From the NCBI RefSeq assembly GCF_029168945.1, contig NC_083602.1, positions 90,096,027-90,160,026 on the forward strand: DNA of 64,000 nucleotides, read 5' to 3'. This DNA is from Cannabis sativa. Taxonomy: Eukaryota; Streptophyta; Magnoliopsida; Rosales; Cannabaceae. This document shows positions 12,201 to 24,818 of this stretch, in pieces (within the stretch, counting starts at the first letter, position 1; every line of letters begins with the position of its first letter). The position numbers and the translations under genes were made by a program. The notes under the pieces are model-generated. The model had not been told where the DNA came from and made no database searches. It worked only from the letters and a program-made list of their open reading frames with translations.

Positions 12201-12766
12201 TTCAACATTCTAATAATCAGATCTGATTTGCTTGTCTATGAACTCTTTTATTTAATATTTTTTAATTTTGACAAGATCAATTTTTATTTTTTTTAGAAAA
12301 AAGCCAAAATACAGTCTGTGTGTTCATGGAGAAAGAAGATTAGTATATATAACAATTATATATTTATATACAATATTTCATATTAGGCCAAAGCCAACAT
12401 CCAATCTTATGTCTTTTTCTATTATTATTTCATTGAATTAATTATATAATACAATCATAAATCCAATCAAAATCAAATGTGAGTTTTTAATACTAAACAT
12501 AAACAATTTGAATGATATTTTTAAGATGTATTTGAGAATTTTTTATGATTTTAATTGCAATTTTTTTTTTCTTATTATTTAATTTTGTTGAAAAGGAAGT
12601 AACAAAATTGCTAAGTAAGAAGGCAAATAAAACCTAGCTTTCCCATTAATTAATTAATAAACTACAACTAGAAAAAAAAAAATTAAGAAAATAATTATGA
12701 AACAAACCAAAAGCAGAGACTAACAAGAAATATCCTACAAATAAAAAGACTGTTCTTTTAATATAA
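9228..12766. other. Intergenic, no gene seen
   Basis: 3.5 kb of AT-rich DNA. Contains TTGGGC-rich short reiterations (about 10790-10830), AAT/GAT microsatellite (10628-10659) and an AT dinucleotide tract (about 12081-12120). Open frames here are short and of simple composition. The final part holds the 3' flank of the GATA gene. Confidence 0.5.
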
Positions 12767-14271
12767 TCAATCAAATACATGTCTAACTGAATTGCTTGGT
12801 TGAGAACCATAATTATGCTCAACACTAGTACCACCACCCTTGTTTCTCATCTCTATAACCTTCTTATGCGAGTTGGAATGAACCGAAGGGATGAAAGTAG
12901 GGCTCGCTGCAGGGCGGTACTCTGGGAAGAGGCGGCCAGACCTATACCGAACACCACAAGCGTTGCAAAGGGTTTTCGGTCCAGATGGTCCTTCCCTCCA
13001 TTGTGGGGTACTTGTAACTTGACAATGTGTGCATCTCTTTGTTGTTGTTGTTGTTGTTGTGTTCGGTTCCTTCAGCTTGTTGTTTCGCGTCTCTCCTCCT
13101 CCTTTCCTGACCGGTTTTTTCACACAAGGTTTAAACATTTTTCCATCATCAACAGTCCCTGAATCTGATTCGGGATAAACACTTGCAAATGAAGAGCAAG
13201 TTGGTGGAAAAAATGATAGAGAGCGAAGTCTATCGAGATTTGAGAAGCGTTGACGTTTGCTTCTAGCTCGCCTCTTTGGAGCTATAAATTTCTTGTCAAC
13301 ATGCCTTTGGTTTTCAGTAAAATAAGCATTGGTGCTCTCAAGGGTTGAAACTGGACTGGATGAGTTAAAAAGCCGAACGCTTTTGACATCGGTAGAGTCA
13401 TGGCTGAGGAGTTTGCTTCCAGCATTAGAAGACTTAATAGTACTCTCAGTCTCAGCAGCAGAAGAAGCAGTTGGGAGCTGCTTTAGTCTACAAGATTTCT
13501 CATACTGAAGAAGAACATAGCATAGAAAAATACCAAAACAAAACAATTCAAACATGTTAAGGATGATGATTATGCAACTATATTATAAAATTATAAACTG
13601 TCTCAGTCAACATTAATTAAAATTAAGCATTTGGGTACTTTTTACACATATTCAACAGCTACATCTTAATCAAACTATTAATTTAAATCAAAACCAACAA
13701 ACCAACAAACAAACAAAACATCATCTTTCATTACTTCATCAAAAATTTATACATGGTATAATATAAAATTCACCACCACCACAAACAAAACAAACTTTTA
13801 TTTTAAAAAAATGAACCAAATTAGTTTCCATCATCATCCACCCTGAGTACACGAACTGTTAATCGAACTACGAACTAACAAAGATCATAATTCATTCATT
13901 TTATTCTTTCAATACTTTTCAGTAAGACTTGAGCATAATCTAAATCAAATGGTACTACTACTAACTAATAGTGTGATAAGAAACTAATAAGTGTTGTAAT
14001 GAAATAATGAAAGAATGAAAAGAAAACTGACCGAAGTAGGCAGAATTTTATTTGGTTTAGAAGTATCATTTGGGAAGACTCCAACTCCAACTGGAAAACT
14101 CAAACAATAATCTAATGGAAGATCAGGCAATGGAATATTATTCCAATCATCTTTACCAATATCCACTTCAACATCTTCTAATGGAAAATTAAGCATATCA
14201 AAAAGGTCAATATCCTTAGCTCCATCAAAATCCTTAGGGTGTTCTTCATCACAATCCAACTTCTTAACCAT
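12767..14271 (-). CDS. GATA-type zinc-finger transcription factor
   Basis: Two exons, 14032-14271 (80 codons) and 12767-13504 (245 codons plus stop), joined in phase 0 by a GT (14031-14030) ... AG (13506-13505) intron; 325 residues in all. The start MVKKLDC at 14269-14271 is the first ATG after an upstream in-frame region that looks like leader. The single type IV finger near the C-terminus is complete: CTHC, 18 residues, CNAC, followed by the conserved [19 protein letters not shown] and an HSNSHKKV tail. This is the plant subfamily I (A) arrangement, with an acidic N-terminus and the finger in the last exon. It should bind WGATAR motifs in the nucleus and, by family, light- or nutrient-related promoters. 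A run of eight Thr encoded by ACA repeats sits immediately before the finger (DNA about 13037-13062). Which subfamily member this is cannot be decided. Confidence 0.93.
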
Positions 14272-14760
14272 CTCAATTAATAATAATAATATAATCTGCA
14301 AAATTAAAACAAAAACAAAACAAACATAATATTCAACCATTAAAAAAAAAATACTCAATTCATATAAAATTCAAACTTAAACATTTCATATCACTAAGAT
14401 AAAAACCTTTTTCTTTTTCATAAATAATTAAAACAAAATCCCCAAAATATCATACAAACAAACGAAACTACAGAACAAAAAATCATTTTTTTTTTCATAC
14501 AACGAAAACAATGGCGTCATTTTCCTACAACACTACTCATTCTCGCTAGAACAAAACCGAAAAAAATAAATAAATAAATAAATAAAATAAATTATAAGGT
14601 GAAAGAGAGAGAAGCGAACCAAAGATGAAGAATGGCGGAGAAAGTAACAATGGAGCGGAATTCAGAAGAAGAGCAGCATTGGGATGAGGAGAGATCGGAG
14701 GTTGAAGATTGAGGATTGAAGATTGAAGATGGGAAATTGGTGTGTGATTGTCTGAAATAT
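14272..14760 (-). promoter_or_regulatory. Leader and proximal promoter of the GATA gene
   Basis: A possible leader intron can be read on the minus strand: donor-like GTTCGC at about 14617 and acceptor-like TTTTGCAG at about 14300, upstream of the ATG. An AAAT microsatellite lies at about 14565-14590. The splice assignment is inference from consensus only. Confidence 0.3.
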
Positions 14761-15473
14761 TGAATTGTGGATTATTAGGTTTTCATTCTTACATAAAAAC
14801 ATTAATTTTGTTACTCTACATAATACCTCACTATATTTTACTGTGAACCTCTCTTCTTATCACCGTTCATTTGTAATAATAATAATAATAATAATAATAC
14901 TCTTCTTCTTATTTATTTGATGCAAGATAATTTATAAATAATTTTGAGTAATTTATGGTGTTTATATTAAATTTAGTAGTTACCAAGTTTTGATTAATAT
15001 TGTGTTTGGTGTGATTAAATTTATATATATATAAAAAAATTATGTGATTAAATATTGAGCTTAGTGTGATTAAATTTATATATATAAAAGAATTATGTGT
15101 GTTTTGTTCCACATTGTTTGTGTATTTATATGTAAGTGATTTGTAAGATTTATATTAGCATGAAAATTTGATAAGTATTGGGTGTGATTAAATTTATAAA
15201 GAAAAATATATTTGTGAAAATTTTAATGAAATATATATATATTTATTTATTTATATTTGGATATGCATGATTGAAATCATTACTTGTAATAATTTAGAGT
15301 GATTTCTTTTTAGATAAGCGAGATTGTAGGAATAATGAGTCTAATCAATATTTTTTTTGTTAAAAAAATTATGATTTAGTGTTGTTATTTTTCACTTTTT
15401 TTACAAAAAATATATAAAATTTTAGTGTAAAATATTTATACATTTGTTTTCTTATTTCTTTAAAGATACATAA
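14761..15473. other. Intergenic, no gene seen
   Basis: AT-rich with a TAA microsatellite at about 14875-14899. Two related TGTGATTAAATTTATATATA segments occur at about 15010-15032 and 15067-15086, forming a short diverged direct repeat. Confidence 0.4.
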
Positions 15474-15625
15474 TGTAGTACGTATTTTAGTAATTTCACG
15501 TAACGTAGTACGTATATTGATATTTTTACGTAATATATTATATCAAATACTATAACGTAAGTATTTTGGTATTTTTTACGTGGTATTATAACAAATACTA
15601 CAAAGTAGTACGTATTTTGGTACTT
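15474..15625. repeat. Short tandem/inverted TACGTA-rich repeat
   Basis: GTAGTACGTATTTT recurs about three times with TTTTTACGTAATA-type blocks between, in both orientations, giving a locally palindromic array. Function unknown. Confidence 0.5.
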
Positions 15626-15629
15626 AATT

Positions 15630-16100
15630 AATGAGAGAATCTTGATACTATAAAGATTAAAATTTGAATTTTAGTCTTATATTAACTTTTAAACTCCTCC
15701 TAATTTAGTAGGAAGATTATTTTTATTATTTATAACGAAAAGTTAATTTTAATACTTTTGAGAGTTTGATACTAAAAGATTAAGATTTGAATCCTAGTCT
15801 AATCTTAATTTTTAAACTCTTTCCAATTTAGCAGATATTCTTATTTATAACGGGATACTAATTTTAATACTATCGAGAGTCTTATCTTAATTTTCAAACT
15901 CTTTCCGATTTAGTAGAAAAAACTTATTATTATTTTATAACGTAAAATTAATTTTAATACTTTTAAGGGAGCCACCGTACTACAAGATCAAGATTCGAAT
16001 CTCAATCTCATCTTAATTTTCAAACTCCTCCCAATTAAGTAGCTTTACATAAAGATTATTTATATTAATCATAACGAAAAATTAATTTTAATACTCTAAT
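15630..16100. repeat. Minisatellite with about four diverged units of roughly 90-130 bp
   Basis: Successive units begin AACGAAAAGTTAATTTTAAT (about 15735), AACGGGATACTAATTTTAAT (about 15853), AACGTAAAATTAATTTTAAT (about 15940) and AACGAAAAATTAATTTTAAT (about 16072). Each contains a segment of the type TCTTAATTTTCAAACTC followed by AATTTAGTAG. The third unit has an internal deletion. A partial unit precedes them at about 15630. Confidence 0.7.
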
Positions 16101-16614
16101 TGTAATAACAAATTACTTTTATCTATATAAATTCAACGTGTCACAATAAAATAATATATATAATTTTTCATATACAAAAATTGATATTCATCCTTACCAA
16201 TCTTTCAAAATAGATAAATAAATGATATTAGCATATCAAAGTTACTATAAAGATATAATAAGCGAAGATTTAGAGATTCTCGAATAGGTTAACCTTTTAA
16301 TTTTTTACTGAATTTATGAACAGTCAAGAGATAATTTGGCGAATCCAAACATCTTAGCAGTCAGAGGAAAATAAAGCAAAAGTAATTTATATAGTAAGAA
16401 TGGCAAACAAAATATAAGCAACCTAAAACGTAAAAATAGAGTTGTGTGAGAATCATGCAACTATGCGAAGCAGCGTAGTGCTGCATCTTCCACTGGCAAT
16501 AGTCTAGTAGCCAAAAGCATCACTAGCTTGTATTATTTATTTATTTTTGAATAAAAGAGAGAAAAAAATAACTTTTTGTTTTCTATCTTTTGGTTTTAAA
16601 AAACAAGTTAGTTA
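16101..16614. other. Intergenic, no gene seen
   Basis: AT-rich sequence with a slightly GC-richer patch at 16440-16530. No repeat termini or reading frame that I can support. Confidence 0.3.
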
Positions 16615-16992
16615 GAGCACTCATAGAGAACTAAAATAGATAATAGCTGAAAAAAATTAGCTAAGAGGTAAAAGTTAGTAATGTTTGATGAGATATTATA
16701 ACTTAAAATTTTAGCACATAAATAATGTTTAACTGCATAGAAAGAATCACTATTATTAGCTATAAATATTATATTATTTTTTTAAATCTTTCTGGAATGT
16801 ATGTGTGTATTATTATTATATTTATTTTTAAATAAAAAATAAAATATATTAAAATTATAATTTTTAAATGATGCAGAGAAAATATAGAAAAATTAATATA
16901 TTGTATAATGCAAATGTAAGGTAAAATAAATAAAGTGAAGTTTTAATAAAGTATTATAAAAAATAGAATAGAGAAGTGATGTGAGTACACTC
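16615..16992. repeat. Harbinger-type MITE
   Basis: Ends GAGCACTCATAGAG on the left and GAGTACACTC on the right (inverse complement GAGTGTACTC), flanked by the trinucleotide TTA on both sides (16612-16614 and 16993-16995), as expected for PIF/Harbinger elements. 378 bp, no coding capacity. Confidence 0.5.
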
Positions 16993-17100
16993 TTAGTCAT
17001 TTGGATTTCTAATAACCACAAAATTAAGTAGAATTGAAAATATAAATATTCACAAATCCATGTAAAAAAAAAGTGAACATGTTATTTATAAATGAAATAT

Positions 17101-17416
17101 CACTACAATTTTTTTTTTACTTTTAGTCACAATAAAATTTGTGATTAAAAGTAAAAAAATTGTGACTAATTATAAATTATCATTTCTATGTTGTGACTAC
17201 AATGTCTGTGACTAAAAGTATTAGTCATAAAAATTATAATTTTTTGTAACTAAATATATTTTTAGTCACAATATTTGTTTGACAACTTTTATTTATATAC
17301 CATATTTCAATAAAAGTAATTTTTCATTATAACTAAAAATTATATTTAATTACAAAACATTTATGTTCAATTTATCAATAAAAAATTGTTACTAAATATA
17401 ACTATTTTTTGTAAAG
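17101..17416. repeat. CACTA-like MITE
   Basis: Starts CACTACAA followed by T/A tracts and repeated TTTTAGTCACAA motifs; several internal copies of GTGACTAA in both orientations make it strongly self-complementary. The right end (TTTTTTGTAAAG) is only a partial inverse match, and no 3-bp target duplication was found. Confidence 0.4.
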
Positions 17417-17996
17417 GTAATACAACTTTTCAAATAATAACATTTAAAATAAACATATAATATAGATAAATTGGTCAAACTTGTTTGAAGTCAACAAATG
17501 CAACACAAGGTAACATGTACACGTATGAGAAGAAGCATTAGTTTAGTACTTAGATCTTCTAATAGGGACAGATCTGGATACTAATAAAAATAGTTACACA
17601 CCAATTTCATAAAGATAATACAAATATTTTTTTGGCATAATAATTTCCATATTATAATATAATCCAAATTAAGCTTCAATGGAATTGAGTTTGAAGTTCA
17701 TACAAAAATATAAAATAAAGGAAAAATATACAATACAACTTTATTTATAGAATTTTTTAGTCTATTTTTTTATTTTATATGTTATTTATTCTTAAGATTA
17801 CTGATAAATTTTTTAGAAAAAATTGAATTTTTTTTAAACACTGATAATAAATTTTAATATAATCAATATCTCTTTTATATTTTAAGTGTTTTGCATTATT
17901 AGGAGTTTTTTCTGAAAATACAAAATATTTAAATTTTACTTTTGATATTGTAAATTATTTAGAATTTTATAAAATTTTACGAGTAATTTTAAATTA

Positions 17997-18365
17997 GGGT
18001 AAATACTATTTTGGACCCTCTGTTTTACAAAAGTTATTAATTGGACACTGTGTTTTGTTAAATAATGGACCCTGTATTTTACTAAAATAGTACATATAGG
18101 ACCCTGAATTGATTTTTTGTCAAAATAAAGTTTAATTATAATCCGATCTAAAAATGCTATGACAAAACTGTTTACATTTATTGTATCTATTCGTATTAAG
18201 CATTGTCTTCAAGTTGGTTGTATTAAAAAAAAAGTTGTCAAAAATTAAGCTTAGTGTCTTATTTTTACTATTTTATAATATACAGGGTCCATTTTGTCAT
18301 TTAACAAAACACAGGGTCCAATATGTAACTTTTGTAAAACACAGGGTCTAAAATAGTATTTACCC
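17997..18365. repeat. Mutator-like MITE with about 100-bp inverted repeats and a perfect 9-bp target duplication
   Basis: Left end GGGTAAATACTATTTTGGAC and right end GTCTAAAATAGTATTTACCC are inverted complements, and similarity extends about 100 bp inward. TTTAAATTA flanks both sides exactly (17988-17996 and 18366-18374), the 9-bp duplication characteristic of Mutator-like elements. Each arm holds three spaced copies of a GGACCCTGTGTTTT-like motif. 369 bp, non-coding. Confidence 0.85.
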
Positions 18366-18374
18366 TTTAAATTA

Positions 18375-19080
18375 TTATAAAACAGGTGTACCATAAAATT
18401 ACCTATATAAACATAAATAAAATATTGTTTAAAAAGAAATTGACAAAAAAAGAGAGAGGTATTATTGATTTTCACTGAATGTCTTGTGTTATATTTATCC
18501 AAAATAAAAAGTACAATATGTAATATGTGTTCATTGATGGGACCCCTATGCACATGGTGAATATAATGGCAACAAACAAATTTCCACTTCTATAGTCTTT
18601 TCAATCCCTCAAAAATATCTTAATATAAGTGGTGTGTCACCTCTAACTACTTAACCATTTATTTTTAATAGTACATATTAAATTAAATTATAATAAATAT
18701 ATATTTAGAGTACTTAAATTCTTACACTTTAAAAATATATTTTTTATAAAAATTTACATAAAAATTCATATAGAAACTAATAAAATAATTTAAATTACAA
18801 ATAAAATTCACATAACAACCCACACAATAACTAACAGAATAACTTAAACGGTCCACATAAAAACTACCAGAGTAACCTAAACAATAATTTTGAAAAAAAA
18901 AAATTAAAAATAATAAATATAAAATAATTCCTCTAAATTTAATTTTGATTAATAAAATTTTATAAATATGATTAAATTACAAATACTTAATTACATATAA
19001 ATTAAAATAAAAAAAGTAGATTAGTCCTATTAATAAAATTTTGTATACTAAATTTCAGTCTTAGTTAAACTACAGAATAT
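18375..19080. other. Intergenic, no gene seen
   Basis: AT-rich with homopolymer tracts. A short patch of reiterated CACATAAAAACT / CACATAACAACC-like segments lies at about 18765-18865. No gene supported. Confidence 0.3.
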
Positions 19081-19084
19081 CAAA

Positions 19085-19405
19085 TTAGCATTATTAAAAG
19101 TAAGCTAATTAAAATTTTTGTAACTGTGACATATACTAAATCATGCTTTTAAATTTTTTTAGGCTGTTGAAAATTCCTCTTAATTATTGAGATTGTTGAA
19201 TTCAAGAATTTTTATCCAATTCTATTCAGTTTTACTAACAACGACTATTCATGTACTAAACTATGTCCCTAAAGTTTTAATATCTACCAAATTGTGATTC
19301 TTAAACTTTGACAATTAATATGAACTAAATCGTACCCCCTAATAACCTGAAAAGTTTAAGAGATATGATTTGAAGCAAAAATTCCAAATAGCTTATAGCC
19401 CAAAA
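19085..19405. repeat. MITE-like repeat related to 42055-42390
   Basis: Shares the segments ATTGAGATTGTTG, TTTTTATCCAATT and ACTAAATCRTRCCCCCTAA-type ends with the copy at 42055-42390. Boundaries approximate. Confidence 0.45.
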
Positions 19406-19833
19406 AGTACAAAGAACTAAGTATTTGGATTAAAAACTAAATACTAAATGAGATCCCATTTACTTATTAAAATAAGTAAAATTCAAAATTAAATTATACA
19501 AATAACGATACTATAAAACTGGTCAAGTGGTGTTTGGACTTTGGAGTGGTGCCATTTAGTAATTCTTCTCTATTTGGTTTCTCTTATTACCCGACAAGAG
19601 CTCACCATTATGACTTTATTTTACGCTGCTTCACACCCCACCACATTAGCTACTACACATTTTCAATCCATAATTTAGTACCAAATTCTGTTTTAGAGTT
19701 TTCCCATATCCAAAATAATATCAATTCTCCACTCAAAACAAACAACCTTAGCTATGGGAAAGAACCATTCTTTCATTCCACAAAGAGTGTTTTGTTGTTT
19801 GTTTCGAGAACTCATTCTCGAGCAACAATACAA

Positions 19834-20409
19834 GAGTGTTCGCGGTGCGAGTGGTACGGATTGTAGTCATTTTTTCAAACTAAACTGCATATGCAATTTT
19901 TGTAATTTCTCAAGCCGCAACTACACTGCGACATCTTAAAACCGCAAAAATCACACTGTGAAAATATAGTGTGGTGCGGTGCAATTTAAGCGATTTACAC
20001 TATCATAATTATCAAACATTACAATGAAAAATTAAAACTTATACTAATAAAGCTTTAACAATACAAAGCAATTTTTTTTTATTAAAATTTTAACATCATA
20101 ACATGTATAATAATTATTAAGTTATTATATTATATTTTTTCTAAAAAAATAAAGTAATATACCCATATATTATATATATTTGTTTTTATATGAAAAAAAG
20201 AATAAAAATCATACTGTAAAAATTAGTCACTTTGTAATATATAGTGCAGTGCAGTTTAAACTGTAATTATTAAATTCAAAATTACAAACTGCACCGCACC
20301 GCACTACGCGGTTTGACTAAAATACAAACCGTAACTGCACCACAAAAGATTTTAACTCGCATTTTTTATGCGGTATGGTGCAATGCAGACGGTTTAATGA
20401 ACACCCCTA
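19834..20409. repeat. GCGGTGCGG-rich dispersed repeat with inverted ends
   Basis: Contains GTGTGGTGCGGTGCAA and, inverted, TGCACCGCACCGCACTACGCG, plus an end reading GGTTTAATGAACACCCCTA. Such self-complementary 'GTGCGGT' elements are dispersed in plant genomes; the superfamily is not assigned. It separates stretches on either side that look like older intergenic DNA. Confidence 0.5.
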
Positions 20410-20841
20410 ACACAAACTCATGTAAAAAATCCGACAATTCAAGTGGGGCGCCCCGCATTTTTCTCTTCCACGAAGGGTGTCCTTGTCGAGTAACTTTATT
20501 GTCTAGGATCAAAATGTATTCTAGTGTGTTGGAACATCAAATGTGGCACTAGAAAATCTCACTTCTCAACATTTTTCCAATGAATAGGGCTATGTCACAT
20601 GCCTAAGAAACTGCCAAAAATTCCACCCATGTGGAAATTATAAGTCCCTAAATTGAAATTGAGCTTTTTTAACTTTAAGAGCAAGAGAGACAAGACACAA
20701 GATGAGAGTTGACCACCAAAAATCCATAGTCATATAAACTATGCATGGGATACAAAAATGTGTGGGGGGTACTTTTTCTTTCATCTGTTTCCTAATTTTT
20801 CTTTTGAAAAAAGGTAAATAGTAATTACAATTCACGATTAA

Positions 20842-23800
20842 TCATATCTTGAGTTTCAACGTTCTTCGTCGAGCATTTACAAGTATAAAGATGATAAGAA
20901 GTGAGACAACAACTGTGCCTATCGAAAGGAGCTTCCAACCCGAGATGTCATATGAATTGATGAACAAGGTTTCTAATCCCTCCTGCAAATTTAGATATAA
21001 CAAATACAAATTTAATGAAACAACTTAAGCATATGATGCTTCTTTGAAGCAATTATCAAGATGTACACAAAATAGGAAGAAGCTTAAAACTACCAGTGTC
21101 CTCTTATTAGACCGAAAAAGAAATGATTTTGAGTGCAGCAACATGCTTGAGTGTTAAAAATAGAATATTGCTAGCACTACCCGAAGTGTCATATTGGTAA
21201 AATTAAGTATCGGGTCTCACATGATTTTATTTAATACCCATTATAGAATATCATTAGTCATTTGCAAGGCGCTACCTCATAAAAGTTCTGATTTATAATA
21301 TGCCAGTAGTGTCTTCAGAGACCAATATGAATATAACACAACACATTTCGCTTAAGAAAATTATAAGCACCATAAAAAACAAGTCAAAATAAATTGAGGT
21401 GGAGACTTACTATTCCAACAAAATTCTGCATTGTGCGTTTGTGCTGCTTTGCGAAAAGGCCTTGGGCATATTTGTAGAGTTCCATATCAAGGTGGTTAAG
21501 TGATCTTATCTGTCGAAGGACCTCATCAGAGATGTGTTGGCGCGCCTGTAGAATTTTTTGAAGTTTAGAAAATAAGGCAGGAGTATGCATGGAAAACACT
21601 TGCTGTTTAATTATTACTAAGGTGCTCCAATCATGACCGTTGAATCTTTCTTCATCTAAAGGTGCGATTTCGGTGTAAGTTTAGTGTATAAATTTGCTCA
21701 TTGAACTTATCCCTATATATATATTATAATGAATGTCTAAGTATAAGCAAATAATATGGGCTAAACTGAACATGCACACGTAAACCACATGCAAACCGAA
21801 AATCTATAACACAGAACTCAGCATTGCTACCAGCAATGCCATTCTTATAATACCATATATCAAACCAACAACAGAATATCGTCTAACATTTAGAGTAGCA
21901 TTTAAAATACCTCTTTGGTGAAGTTTGCTGGTGAGATTCTCTTCAAAGAAGAAGTGCGTCGTTGTGTTTGGGATTTGCGTAAACTAGATATGCACACCTC
22001 ATAAGAATCCATGAGTTCTCCCACAGTCATCTAGAGTGGAGTTAGATAGGGTCAAAGCTATAATTTTGAAATGTGAAGGACCAGATCACATTGGATTATT
22101 ATGTCTATGTGAAAAGAGGTTAGAATCATATAAAGTGGCTTACATTTTCATTTACAGCTTCATCATTTTCAGGTGAACCAATTTCACTTCTATTTTGATT
22201 TGAAGTGCTGTTCTGTCATACAGGCAAAAAGGCAGTGAGAGGGAGTTGTAGAGATATTACCCAATTTTCATTTACAATGAGAAAAGTTTATCGATTACCT
22301 GATCAATATTATCATTATCGGGCTTGGAATCCGAAGTCAAAGAGCTCCTTTCTGTAGAGGTATAAACTCATTCAATCAAAGTTCGAATGAAGACAAACTC
22401 GAGATCTGTGATTAAAGTGGTCACTATACCAACCTGATTTCTTGTCAGCAGTTATTTTTGATTTTGGGTTTGACGCTCTGAGCTGGGAAATCACTTGCGA
22501 ACCGACTACATTTGCAAACATGGTTGCAGATTCTCTGTGTTCTTCAGTAAGACCAACGTACAACATATCATCTAATCTTCTCTGCAGATTTTAGCAAATT
22601 TGAAGATGAGAAAAGAGAATATATAACCGAAAAAATTTCATTACTTAACAATTAATCAGCTGTCTGTCTAACATTAAGACTACTTTTTATTAACAGGTAC
22701 TTGATGGTAGATAATTCACTACAAAAGTTCTGTGCCAAATACATTAATTTATATCACCTTTGCTACTTGAAGCACATGATGACCGAGAACCTTGTACTTT
22801 TGCACGCAATGGCGGACAAAATGTGATTCCGGAGTATAGGAGTTGTTTGTCAAACCTGCAACCTTTAAGATAAGAGGTCAGGTAGTTGAGCTTCAATGAA
22901 CACCAGACAGGTAAAAGAATTTTAACAAATGTCAGAAAAACAGTGAGTTTTAATTGAAAGCTTCTATGAAATACTTACATGTTATATTGCCCAAATATAC
23001 TTTTTTATTATTAAGGTACCGAATGTATCGTCAAATATTCAATATGATTCCACAAGATTAGAAATAAAAAGCAAGGTGAAATACCAAATTGCCCATGTTT
23101 TTTTTATTTACCAAATAATTATAAAGGCATTGTGACTATCTACCTGAAATGTTGCTCCATTGTGAACTATGTCATGAGCAATAGGATCATGAATGTACTC
23201 TTGCAATGGCATAGCGATTCGCGACATGTCATATGGATCACTGCTCATGATGTTGTTTAAGCCCTTATGCTTCCTAGTATCTCTCTGTTCATTTATACAC
23301 ACACACATACATACATCAGTATATCCAAGCTGAGGGTAAGAATGCTGAATCTCAAGAAATATAATAGCGAAAAAAATCTAAGAAAGATATGACATCCACT
23401 GGTAGTTGCACAACAAGAATTCGTTTTCATAGTACTAAACTAACCCCAAAAGCTAAGTAAAGCAAGTACGAAGGAAAAACAAAGAGAACATACACGAGCA
23501 AAAAGGTCTTCCCTCATCCACGGAACCAGATATTTCCAGGGCCAGATATCCAGTGTGCTTACACCAGTTGTTTTAGCACGCAATCGTTTAGCCATTTGTG
23601 TTGCAGAAGTTAAATTAGGATGCACCAAGAACCTAGCTGCTACTTCTATTGAAAATTCGTAAGTACTAAAGACACGGTCAACTGGATCCCTGAGTATTGT
23701 CACTACCGACGTGCTCTGCTTTGGAAGTTTAGATATCATGCTGTAGTCATCATGAGTAACCAGCAACCTACATTTGCGCTTTCTGCAAATGAAGAAAATT

Positions 23801-24653
23801 ACTATGAAGTACAATTCCAAATAGAAAGTTAAGCAACATAGTCGAGTAAAGATAGTTATATAAAAGCCAAAATCGTCATTTTGGGATCAACAAGATAAAC
23901 AATGCTGACAATACTCTATCAATGTTTAGCATTAATGCAGAGAGAGCGAGCGAGCGAGCTGTTACCTTGGATCAAATCGCAGCTTATCATAAGATCGGGG
24001 GCATTCCAAAGAGTTAGGATACAACTTTCTCAAAAAACTGCATCAAAATATTATAGTCAGCTGCATATCTTAGTACATGTATCAGCGCAGATTGTTCTAA
24101 TTGTATAACGAAAATATGGAAATACCAGTGAAAATATGTCCGTCCTCCTGTTCTGGGGATGTGCAGGAAGAACAGCAAATCCTTTAATGTGTGTTTGTCT
24201 TCTTCAACTTCTTCTTCAAGAGAAGAAGAAGCCCATTTCTGAACAACTCTTTCACAATGCCCGAAATCATCCTTAAGAGAAGAGGCACTTGCTAATACAC
24301 AAACTAAGGAAAGAGGGAGTGTTATTGATCCTAATAATCAGTACAAAAAGTTAAGAGAAACAACAACAAAAATAAATGAATCATGTCAGCTTGATGTTCA
24401 TCTCAAACAGTTTAGCTAGTTTATTTGAAAATAGTAAAATTGCAAGCATAAATCAGAAGAGCAACAAAAGGGTGTACAAAATGCATCTTTATTACAAAGT
24501 TTCTTCACATAAAACCAGAGTTGTTCTTCACACATATCACTAGGATTTAGAAACATAAACAAAGCAATAAAAATGGGAAATTTAATAAAAGATAAAAGCA
24601 TTACCCAATCCAACAAAGAACAACAGCAAGGAGAATTTGTGAGCAGGATCCAT
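20842..24653 (-). CDS. TPST: Plant tyrosylprotein sulfotransferase (TPST), 12 exons, 499 aa
   Basis: Exons on the minus strand: 24605-24653, 24126-24303, 23966-24037, 23494-23782, 23144-23284, 22758-22862, 22434-22581, 22299-22351, 22144-22212, 21911-22030, 21411-21545, 20842-20982. All introns are GT-AG and phases join to 499 codons plus stop, close to the family length of about 500. The product is a type I Golgi membrane enzyme that transfers sulfate from PAPS to tyrosines of secreted peptides (PSK, PSY, RGF and CIF families). Visible parts: a hydrophobic signal peptide (about 1-24), PAPS-binding FFLHIPRTGGRTYFH (about 62-75), TILRDPVDRVFSTYEFS (128-144), STLDIWPWKYLVPWMREDLF, and one C-terminal membrane helix (about 470-490) before a short basic tail. 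The mid-protein segment around 330-370 (exons 8-9) is Ser/Asn/Asp-rich and likely disordered. The gene has the usual plant architecture, unlike animal TPSTs. Confidence 0.96.
21165..21305. repeat. Small MITE-like repeat in TPST intron 11 region
   Basis: Lies between exon 12 (20842-20982) and exon 11 (21411-21545). Shares the core AATTAAGTATCGGGTCTCA with the copy at 35695-35835 (there AATTAAGTATTGGGTCCCA) and the ATAGAATATCATTAG-type segment. Confidence 0.4.
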
Positions 24654-24743
24654 AGACTTTATTCCTCACTGACATAATAGAATATGGATGTTGTTAAGAC
24701 TACAAACCAAAATGTATATATACTATAATATTTATATATATAT

Positions 24744-24818
<75 letters not shown>

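Noticed and set aside
19534..19866. A 110-codon frame on the plus strand
   Set aside because: No recognisable domain, runs into the GCGGTGCGG repeat, no splice partners found.
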